Assembly (NCBI RefSeq): GCF_000712055.1
Contig: NZ_JOOA01000002.1
Span: 2,294,001-2,358,000 of the forward strand
Length of the DNA stretch: 64,000 bases
Direction of reading: 5' to 3'
From: Ruminococcus sp. HUN007
GTDB lineage: Bacteria > Bacillota > Clostridia > Oscillospirales > Ruminococcaceae
Under the pieces are notes generated by a model. It saw only the letters and a program-made list of their open reading frames with translations, was not told the DNA's origin and did not search any database. Made by a program: the position numbers and the translations under genes. Position 1 is the stretch's first letter, and each line of letters starts with the position of its first letter. Shown here piece by piece: positions 54,905 to 62,290 of this stretch.

Positions 54905-55099
54905 TTAAATTTCAGGATAGTCAATACCATTTTCTTTGAGAAGATTAGCAAGAACTTCAATGTAGTCATAGAGTTTCTGTATTTCGATCCAGTTGCCATG
55001 GCAAAGCTCATCTGCTTCTTTAAGTTCATGACGAGTAATCTGATAGTCTATCCATTTGAGGCATTTATGATTCTTGCTGAACGCACAGTAATCATTCAT
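54905..55099 (-). CDS. Small third ORF of the IS21-type element
   Basis: A 64-residue protein (CLKWIDYQITRHELKEADEL, then GNWIEIQKLYDYIEVLANLL) whose ATG overlaps the istB stop by 4+ bases (ATGA), so it is translationally coupled to istB. It has a Cys/Trp/Glu-rich helical look and no known domain that I recognise. It lies inside the transposon ends and may be an accessory protein of this IS21 group; it is not one of the two classical IS21 genes. Confidence 0.6.
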   Translation of the reverse strand: MNDYCAFSKNHKCLKWIDYQITRHELKEADELCHGNWIEIQKLYDYIEVLANLLKENGIDYPEI

Positions 55100-55874
55100 G
55101 TTCTGAATCCTCCTTTGCAGAAGATTTTAAACCATGACGTTCTCTCATGGATACATCTCCTTCTATCATAATTTCATATGAATTATGAACAATACGGTCA
55201 ATGATAGCTTCGCAAAGGGTTGCATCACATTCATCACCGATACGGGAGTACCAGCCAGAAGGTTCAAACTGTGTACAGAAAATTACAGACCCTTTAATAC
55301 TGCGGGCTTCGATGATCTCCAGCAATTCTCTTGCCTGACTTGTTGTCAAAGGGGTAAGAAGAAATTCATCAAGTATGAGCAGATCTATCTTCTGATAGTT
55401 CTTAATCACCTTAGAGTATGTTCCTTCTCCACGAGCAACTGCAAGTTCATTAAGCAAATCAGGAAGCCTGATGTATCTGACTTTAATAAAATTTCTGCAA
55501 GCAGCAATTCCTAAAGCACAGGCAATATATGTTTTTCCATTACCAGAAGCACCTTTTATGATTATGTGGTGACTGTCTGTTATGTACCTGCAAGTTGAAA
55601 GTGCGATTATCTCACCTTTGTTGAGGTTTCGGTCAGCGTGGTATTCGATATCTTCAATGCATGCATTGGGATATCTGAATTCAGCGTGGCGGACGAGTTT
55701 ATCAAGCCTGGTATTTCTTCTTTTTTCCCATTCTTTATCAACTAACATTCCCAATCTGTCTTCAAACGAAAGTCCTTCAAAATGTTCCGGATTTGCGCAC
55801 TGATTCTCGAAAGCCTCAGCCATTGCAGAAAGGCGAATCTCACGCAGTTTACTGATAGTAGCCTGTTTAACCAT
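55092..55874 (-). CDS. istB: IS21-type helper ATPase IstB
   Basis: A 260-residue DnaC-like AAA+ protein: N-terminal helical adaptor, Walker A GASGNGKTYIACALG (about residues 107-121), Walker B IDLLILDEFLLTPL and sensor region FCTQFEPSGWY. It regulates the IstA transposase and target choice. It overlaps istA by one base. The frame is complete. Confidence 0.93.
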   Translation of the reverse strand: MVKQATISKLREIRLSAMAEAFENQCANPEHFEGLSFEDRLGMLVDKEWEKRRNTRLDKLVRHAEFRYPNACIEDIEYHADRNLNKGEIIALSTCRYITDSHHIIIKGASGNGKTYIACALGIAACRNFIKVRYIRLPDLLNELAVARGEGTYSKVIKNYQKIDLLILDEFLLTPLTTSQARELLEIIEARSIKGSVIFCTQFEPSGWYSRIGDECDATLCEAIIDRIVHNSYEIMIEGDVSMRERHGLKSSAKEDSEHE

Positions 55875-57412
55875 TACTTTGCACCTCCATTGTAGTAAGC
55901 GGCGCCTCTTGTAATGCCATATGAACCGCTTTCTTTTCTGGATTTAGGCTGTTCAGTTTTTACTGTATCCTGACCATTTTTAAGAATGGTTGTAATATTT
56001 TTAAGACTTGGTTTAGGCGTATATGACAAAGCTTTTGCACATGAGCTTTCCAGTCTGTGCGTCGAATATTTGTCTGCAAGCTTCATAAGCGAAGCACATG
56101 CTTTGTAACCTTGTTTTTCTTCTTTATGCATTGTTAAGAATGTCTTAACCACAAGAAGAGTACAGGTACCGATATTTTCGGCCCACTTAATAAAGCTTTC
56201 TGAATTGTATTCAAGAAATTTACGATGATTTTCCGGCATATGTTCAGGGATATATACAGGATCTTTTTCATATCGTCTTCGAACGTGCGAAGCTATTCTG
56301 TTTCCCTGATAGAACACTTCAACACAGTTTTCAGTTGATCTGATATCGACCTTTTTTCCGATGTACTCATATGGTACTGAATACTTGCAGTTTCCTACAG
56401 TAATCAGGTAATCCGGCTGTATCTTTGCTGATGACCATACTGCTGTTTCATATGGTTCATTTGGAAGAGGGATAAGATATTCTTTTTCTTCTTCAAGAAA
56501 TGCCGATAAACGACTTCCTTTTTTCTTTTGAAAATTTCTTGAATTGAATTCAGCAAGTTTTTCTCTGATAGCATAATTAAGTTCATCAAATGAAAAAAAC
56601 TTTCTGTTTCTGAGTGCTGCCAGAATCCAGGTCTCAACGACCTTTACTGAGCCTTCTGCGCTTGGTTTGTCCTTGGGCTTAACAGGACGTGCAGGGATTA
56701 CAGCTGTTCCGTAATGCTCAGCCATCTCATGATATGAGCGATTCAGGATCAATTCGCTTCTTGTATTCTTGATAACTCCGGTTTTAAGGTTATCCGGAAC
56801 AAGAATTCTTGTAGAACCACCGAAGAAATTGTAGGCGTGGACGTGCGCTTCTATCCAGTTATGAGATTTCATATCCGGAAATGCTTCAACATAGCTGTAC
56901 ATACTACAGCTCAGAGTAGCTACAAAAACATATGCGGGTACTTCAACTCCAAGTGCTGCATCCATTACAGGAATGGTGTCGCCAACCCAGTCAACCTCAA
57001 GGACTTCTCCAGGTTTATGCTTAATACGAAGAGTTGCCTTGGTTGTGGCCGCGAAAGAGCGATACTTATCGCAGAACTGTGTTCTCTGGTACGGAATGCT
57101 GTGTTCTTGTTCGCATTTTTCACAGTATTCAGCCCAAAGAAGAGTAAGTGTAACTCCAGGCTTTGCAAGTTCATTGTGAATGAATTCAAAGTCAGGGAGC
57201 TTATACCCTTCATTATTTCCGCGTTCCGGATAGAACATTCTTTCAATTTTGTGATTTGAAAGATCTTCAGGAAGCGGCCAGGACAGTTCATGAGTTTCAG
57301 AAAGCTTAATGACAGCAGCTACTGTATTTCTTGAACTTCCTACGTTAACAGCTATTGCTGCGTTACTGAAATTTTCACTTTTCAGTTTGATGATTTCACG
57401 ATAATTTACCAT
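55874..57412 (-). CDS. istA: IS21-type transposase IstA
   Basis: A 512-residue DDE transposase. It has an N-terminal helix-turn-helix (NFSNAAIAVNVGSSRNTVAAV), the catalytic core with D in LEVDWVGDT, D in ILVPDNLKTGV and E in KPSAEGSVKVVETW, and the C-terminal Mu-like beta domain. The frame is intact, so with istB and both ends present the element may be active. Confidence 0.93.
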   Translation of the reverse strand: MVNYREIIKLKSENFSNAAIAVNVGSSRNTVAAVIKLSETHELSWPLPEDLSNHKIERMFYPERGNNEGYKLPDFEFIHNELAKPGVTLTLLWAEYCEKCEQEHSIPYQRTQFCDKYRSFAATTKATLRIKHKPGEVLEVDWVGDTIPVMDAALGVEVPAYVFVATLSCSMYSYVEAFPDMKSHNWIEAHVHAYNFFGGSTRILVPDNLKTGVIKNTRSELILNRSYHEMAEHYGTAVIPARPVKPKDKPSAEGSVKVVETWILAALRNRKFFSFDELNYAIREKLAEFNSRNFQKKKGSRLSAFLEEEKEYLIPLPNEPYETAVWSSAKIQPDYLITVGNCKYSVPYEYIGKKVDIRSTENCVEVFYQGNRIASHVRRRYEKDPVYIPEHMPENHRKFLEYNSESFIKWAENIGTCTLLVVKTFLTMHKEEKQGYKACASLMKLADKYSTHRLESSCAKALSYTPKPSLKNITTILKNGQDTVKTEQPKSRKESGSYGITRGAAYYNGGAK

Positions 57413-57566
57413 GATTATCGTCCTCCATAATGTATTTATTTACACAGTAGAATGTGTATAAATATATTATGGGGACTGCACTTGATTTCCGTCAATACAT
57501 GCTCTGAATTTTCGTCATTGGCTGCTCTATTTCAGCGTCAAGGGGTGCTCTAAATTTCCGTCACAA

Positions 57567-58972
57567 GTGCACTGGGCGTCCGGAATATCCACAGAAGCAG
57601 CAAAACTTGAAGAAGGATCTCTTGGTGACAAGGTAGGTTTTGTTATCTATGACAACGGCGAGATGGTGATAACCGGATCCGGTGCTATTACCCAAACGGC
57701 TGAGGACATCAAAAACAAAGAAAGCGTTACTTCAGTTGTGTTCAAGGATGACGCTGCGGGCGGAGTTACAGAAATCGGTGAAGCAGCTTTTTACGGAATG
57801 GTAAATCTTAAAGCTGTTACACTTCCGAAGTCTTTAAAAACTATCGGAAACATCGCATTTGCCGGATGCAGAAAGCTTTCGGATATAACGATCCCTGAAA
57901 CCGCAGAAAGCATAGGCGCACAGGCTTTTGCGTATACTGCGTTAAAAGAGATAACAGTACCTGATTCGGTAAAGATTCTTGGCGAAAAAGCATTTGAAGG
58001 ATGTGCAGGCCTTGAAAAGGCGCAGATAGGCCGTGGAGTAAAGCAGGCCGTACCGGGACTTTTTAAGGACTGTAAAGCACTTACAGAACTTACGATCCCG
58101 GATTTTGAAACAGAAAAAGCAGATTACGGTGAATATGGAGAAGGTCCGAAAGTTGCAGTAAAGGACATGTTCAACGTTATCGATCCTCTGAATACGGAGT
58201 GCAGTGTAAGCAAAATAACGATTCTCGACGGAGCCGAAAAAATCTCTCCGTATGAGTTCAGCGGCATGAGTTCACTTAAAGAGGTAGTTATTCCTGATAC
58301 GGTCACAGCGATATCGGAAGCAGCCTTTTCACGCTGTGTTTCGATTGAAAGGATCGTTCTTCCGGCAGGTGTTAAGTCAATAGGATCAGCGGCATTTGCC
58401 GGATGTGTGAAACTCTCTGATATAGTTATCCCTGCTGGAACAGATACCATAGAAGGATTTACTTTTGCAGCCTGCGAAAAGATTTCGGAAATATCTCTTC
58501 CGGAAGGAACAAAGACTGTAGGTACTCAGGCTTTTGCTCACTGCTACGGGCTCACAGACATCTACATCCCTGCTTCTGTAAAGAAAATAGATGAAAAAGT
58601 CTTTGAGGAAGACAGACTTAAGGATATCTGGTTCGGCGGAAGCGAAGCTGAGTGGAAAGCAGCTGCCGGTGAATATGCAGGCAGTGAAGATCTTAAGAAA
58701 GTAACAGTACACTTTGATTCAGTTTCCTTAAAATATACAAAGGAAGAAGCCGAAAAGCTCAGAGGCTGCGGCGACGTTGACGGCAGCGGAAAAGTGGATC
58801 TGACAGATCTCAGCATGATCTCACTTTACAACATCGGCGATTATGATCTTTCCGGGGATCAGAACTAATCTTTGCCGACCTTGATAAAGACGGCAAAGTA
58901 ACTCTCGCCGACCTTGCGACCCTCAGAATGGCACTCAGCCATAAGATAGAATTGAGTGATCTGACCAAGTAA
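57567..58972 (+). pseudogene. 3' part of the IS21-split dockerin LRR gene, also frameshifted
   Basis: Begins right after the IS end and encodes LRR_5/BspA repeats (AFYGMVNLKAVTLPKSLKTIG and others, about 12) followed by a dockerin. The first dockerin loop is in frame (GDVDGSGKVDLTDL), then a stop at 58866-58868; the second loop (ADLDKDGKVTLADL) continues in another frame to TAA 58970-58972. So one base has been lost near 58862 inside the dockerin. With the fragment at 54650 this was a secreted dockerin protein like the one at 43187; it is now inactive. Confidence 0.85.
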
Positions 58973-58994
58973 TATCCTGCATAATAACAAAAAA

Positions 58995-59029
58995 CAACCC
59001 ACCGAACATATATTTACTTCGGTGGGTTG
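58995..59029. terminator. Bidirectional terminator
   Basis: CAACCCACCGAA (58995-59006) pairs with TTCGGTGGGTTG (59018-59029), with A-rich and T-rich flanks, between converging genes. Confidence 0.85.
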
Positions 59030-59044
59030 ATCGTTTTATATGAA

Positions 59045-59398
59045 CTATTTATCTTCTTCAGCCAGTTCCATGATATACACCTGGACTCTGAGTTTTTGTT
59101 TTAACGACAAATTCTGATATGCCTCCAGAATCTGATCGTTTCCAAAGATATTCTGGGATTCGACCTGGTGCCCGAGAACTGAAATGTCTGTCGAAAAATC
59201 CTCGGATTCATCAAGTATATATTCAACCGGAACATCAAGAACTTTTGAAATGTCGATCAGCTTTTCAATCGGCGGGGATGAATTGTTGTTTTTCCATGCG
59301 GAAACGGTAGATGCGGGAACACCGATGCTGTCAGCGAGACTCTTCTGGGAAATATGCTTTTTGTCCAGTATCATAAACAGCTTTTGCGATATAGTCAT
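59045..59398 (-). CDS. XRE-family transcriptional regulator
   Basis: A 117-residue protein with an N-terminal Cro/CI helix-turn-helix (about 5-60: QKSLADSIGVPASTVSAWKNN, LIDISKVLDVPVEYIL) and a C-terminal helical tail of about 50 residues. GGAG precedes the ATG. It is transcribed away from the S41 protease gene and could act on that promoter region; the target and any ligand are unknown. Confidence 0.88.
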   Translation of the reverse strand: MTISQKLFMILDKKHISQKSLADSIGVPASTVSAWKNNNSSPPIEKLIDISKVLDVPVEYILDESEDFSTDISVLGHQVESQNIFGNDQILEAYQNLSLKQKLRVQVYIMELAEEDK

Positions 59399-59667
59399 GA
59401 ATTATCACTCCTTGTGTTGAAATGTTATAAAAGATATATGGATTTCAGAACGAAAAAAATCATTGACAAGATCAATCGGGCATATTATAATAAAAATTAC
59501 TACGTGAATGATTAATCGTTTGTAATAATGATTATATCATTTTTGATGTGAATTTACAAGATACATACTGACATATTCTTTCGATGCTCTGAAAAATATG
59601 ATGAAATAATGACACGCTCAGAAAAAGTCACGAAAGCACAGAAAAAAGTCCGGGTGATAACCAACCA

Positions 59668-61299
59668 ATGAACAAAAAACTGATCTCTGCACTCATAGTT
59701 GCCGTGGCGGTACCTGTGATCGCATATTTTATAAGTGAAGATATACGGTGTATGCGCTATCTTAAGGAGCCGGATGAGATACGGCATAAGGAAGTGCGGT
59801 CCGTTGATATGTCCGAAAAGGACAGAATGAAAGATTTTGATACCCTCTGGAACGTAGTTTCGGAGGGCATTCCTGCTGTATATGCATATCCGGATGCTTT
59901 CGGATATGACATCAGAGAGTCGGAGGAACGTTACCGTGAGGCTGTCCGCAGTGCGGATGACAATACGGAATTTTTCTGTGTTATGCAGTCCGTGCTTAAT
60001 GATGTTCCAAGTGCGCACACGGGATTCTTTTTTCCGGACTACAAGCTCATAACCGAATACAACTGCATGGCTTCGGAGATAGTGAAGACTGATCCGTATC
60101 TTCGCGATACCGCTGAACTGTGGTTTAAGGAGATGAGGCACTACGAACGAAAGAGCAGTGCGTATCAGTTTGACTACACCGACGGCGAATACTGTTTTTC
60201 GCCGGATGCATCAGAAGCGAAGTTTTCAGATGACCGGCGTGCATATGTGCTGAAGTCTGCAGGCGGAATGGAGCCTGATGAGTTCATCCGTAAATATCTT
60301 TCATCCTCACCGATCTGTTTTGATGACGGGCATCAGATCATGTACAGAAGAAATATCTATTTCAACGACAGCCGCGGCGAAAAGATCACTCTTGAACTTG
60401 AAAGAGAGGACGGATCTGTTACCAGTGCAGATGTATACTACGATCTGTGCGATGAGTATATGTTTGTCAATCAGCCGTATCTGCACGGGGTTTATGAAAA
60501 ACCGGATGACATCATAGATATACACTATGCTGATGACTCCAAAAATATCGTTTATCTGCGCGTCGATGATCTCGGCAATGACCGCGGGAACGAACTCTAC
60601 CAGAAGATACGAAAATACTGCGGAGGAGATGCGCCGGTAATACTCGATCTCCGGAACAACGGCGGCGGTACGATCGAGTACACCTCGGAGTATCTTTACG
60701 CACCGCTGTTTTCAGAATCCCTTGATGTACACGAAACGGAGTATATAATGAAGTCCTCAGGCAACAGGGATTTCTTCCGCGGTATATATTATTTCATGAA
60801 CCTTAAGGTGTTCGGTATGAAAAAGCTTTCGAATGATGAGGCTGCAGATGTTTACGGCTGGCTGCGCGGCAGGAAGATGTTTTCGTACGATGTTGACATG
60901 AAATTTACGGGTAAAAGCGGGAACGATCCTTTTGTATGTGTGCTTGTGTCTGATAAGACAGCGTCTTCAGCGGATTATTTTGTCTCTGCAGTGAAACCTT
61001 TTGAAAATGTAATTGTCATCGGTGAAAACACGGCGGGCGAGAAGACCGGAGGACAGTTTATGGCGATGCTTCCGGAAAGCAGGCTCGTTTACTATTACAA
61101 TGCTGCCGTCTGCTTTAACGATGACGGAACGGATAATTCACTTTACGGTACTGCACCGGAGATAAGCTGCAGGCAGAGCAAGGACGGATACATCATGCGC
61201 TGTGCCATGCTTGATGAGGGAAAAGATCCTTATCGTTTCGGAAACCGCCTGCTATGGGATGATGTACTGAAAAAAGCGTATGATATATGCAAAAAATAA
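59668..61299 (+). CDS. S41-family (CtpA/tricorn-like) membrane-anchored peptidase
   Basis: A 543-residue protein with an N-terminal membrane anchor (about 5-22) and an extracellular S41 domain (about 300-520): VILDLRNNGGGT, the Ser in DKTASSADYF and the Lys-side segment GENTAGEKTGGQF. No PDZ domain is obvious. The first 280 residues are acidic and unlike known domains that I recognise. It would cleave surface or secreted proteins. The ribosome site before ATG 59668 is weak. Base composition is a little higher in GC than the neighbours. Confidence 0.82.
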   Translation: MNKKLISALIVAVAVPVIAYFISEDIRCMRYLKEPDEIRHKEVRSVDMSEKDRMKDFDTLWNVVSEGIPAVYAYPDAFGYDIRESEERYREAVRSADDNTEFFCVMQSVLNDVPSAHTGFFFPDYKLITEYNCMASEIVKTDPYLRDTAELWFKEMRHYERKSSAYQFDYTDGEYCFSPDASEAKFSDDRRAYVLKSAGGMEPDEFIRKYLSSSPICFDDGHQIMYRRNIYFNDSRGEKITLELEREDGSVTSADVYYDLCDEYMFVNQPYLHGVYEKPDDIIDIHYADDSKNIVYLRVDDLGNDRGNELYQKIRKYCGGDAPVILDLRNNGGGTIEYTSEYLYAPLFSESLDVHETEYIMKSSGNRDFFRGIYYFMNLKVFGMKKLSNDEAADVYGWLRGRKMFSYDVDMKFTGKSGNDPFVCVLVSDKTASSADYFVSAVKPFENVIVIGENTAGEKTGGQFMAMLPESRLVYYYNAAVCFNDDGTDNSLYGTAPEISCRQSKDGYIMRCAMLDEGKDPYRFGNRLLWDDVLKKAYDICKK

Positions 61300-61322
61300 C
61301 GGCAGCCTTTTCAGACTGCCGT
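61299..61322. terminator. Terminator between the S41 peptidase and aquaporin genes
   Basis: ACGGCAG (61299-61305) pairs with CTGCCGT (61316-61322), followed by TTTA; A-rich upstream, so usable in both directions. Confidence 0.6.
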
Positions 61323-61343
61323 TTATGTGTTTACTGATGATTG

Positions 61344-62060
61344 TTATTTTTTACCTGCCGGTTTGCTGCTTTCAAGGAATTTGTATGTGCAGGCAGCAAG
61401 TGCTGAACCTACGAGCGGAGCGAGGATGAATACCCATAAGCATGCGAGCGGGTCAGTGTTTCCTTCAAGACCTGTGATAACTGCAGGGCCGAGGCTTCGT
61501 GCAGGGTTTACTGATGTACCTGTAAGGCCGATGCCGAAGATGTGTACAAGAGTAAGTGTAAGTCCGATAACAAGACCGCCGAATGAACCGTGGTTTGCTT
61601 TCTTTGAAGTAACTCCGAGAATAGTGAGAACGAATATGAAAGTAAGGATGATCTCGACTACAGCACCTGCAGCAGCGCTTCCGTTTACGCCGGCAAGACC
61701 GTTTGATCCGAATCCGCCTGTTTTGTCATTGACGCCGCCGAGTGAAAAAATAACAGCGAGAATACCTGATCCGGCGAAACTGCCGAGACACTGTGCGCAG
61801 ACATATCCGAAAAATTCTGTAGGTGTCATTCCGCCTGTAAGAAGAACGCCGAGTGAAACAGCAGGGTTTATGTGACATCCTGAAATATTTCCGATGCAGT
61901 ATGCCATACCTACAATTACGAGTCCGAATGCAAGAGCTGTGAGAATGTATCCTCCGCCGTTTTCAGCGTCACATCCGACAAGCATTGCGGTTCCGCATCC
62001 GAGAAGAACCAATACCATAGTTCCGATGAATTCGGCTATGTACTTTTTCATGTTTTCCAT
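61344..62060 (-). CDS. Aquaporin (MIP family channel)
   Basis: A 238-residue, six-helix channel with both NPA boxes (GCHINPAVS and TSVNPARS); the Arg after the second box is the selectivity-filter Arg. Size and the AEFIGTMVLVLLGCGTA start resemble AqpZ-type water channels more than the longer glycerol facilitators, but transport of glycerol cannot be excluded. GGAGG stands 7 bases before ATG. It is a single gene whose leader lies beside the repeat at 62095. Confidence 0.9.
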   Translation of the reverse strand: MENMKKYIAEFIGTMVLVLLGCGTAMLVGCDAENGGGYILTALAFGLVIVGMAYCIGNISGCHINPAVSLGVLLTGGMTPTEFFGYVCAQCLGSFAGSGILAVIFSLGGVNDKTGGFGSNGLAGVNGSAAAGAVVEIILTFIFVLTILGVTSKKANHGSFGGLVIGLTLTLVHIFGIGLTGTSVNPARSLGPAVITGLEGNTDPLACLWVFILAPLVGSALAACTYKFLESSKPAGKK

Positions 62061-62094
62061 AATAACCTCCGTGATTTTGAGAAAATTTATATCC

Positions 62095-62207
62095 AGGAAA
62101 ACACTGATTAAATCGGAAATCCGCCTTCGCCGGATTTCCGAAGGTGGGATGTGCAGGGCTTCGCCCCGGACCCCACGCTGATTTATTCATAAATCAGCGT
62201 TTCCCCT
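62095..62207 (-). repeat. Dispersed structured repeat, copy 4 (inverted)
   Basis: The reverse complement of this stretch aligns end to end with 39855-39968: GGAAACGCTGATTTAT, ATAAATCAGCGTGGGG, GGGGCGAAGCCC, a GGAAAT...ATTTCC hairpin and TTAATCAGTGTTT. In the second hairpin an A-T pair of copy 2 is a C-G pair here. It lies upstream of the aquaporin start, between two minus-strand genes. Confidence 0.85.
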
Positions 62208-62290
62208 AGAATAATTGTACCATAGTCGCAGATGTAATTCAACATTTATTTAAAGTAAACATCAAATAATTTTAAAGAAACGCCGGGCGG

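Larger units (their letters stand above)
54822..57565 (-). mobile_element. IS21-type insertion sequence
   Basis: istA and istB (both minus strand) are enclosed by terminal repeats: the left end from about 54822 and the right end to about 57565 match at 17 of 21 bases (54825-54845 against 57543-57563). The right end carries four copies of a GCTCT...CGTCA unit with CGTCA every 23 bp (57490, 57513, 57536 and 57559 onward), the multiple sites expected for IstA. The element splits a dockerin LRR gene. A target duplication could not be fixed. Confidence 0.88.

Noticed and set aside
57481..57563. Regular 23-bp repeats that look like a small CRISPR array
   Set aside because: The units are degenerate, without spacers of equal length, and lie at the right end of the IS21 element; they are transposase sites.
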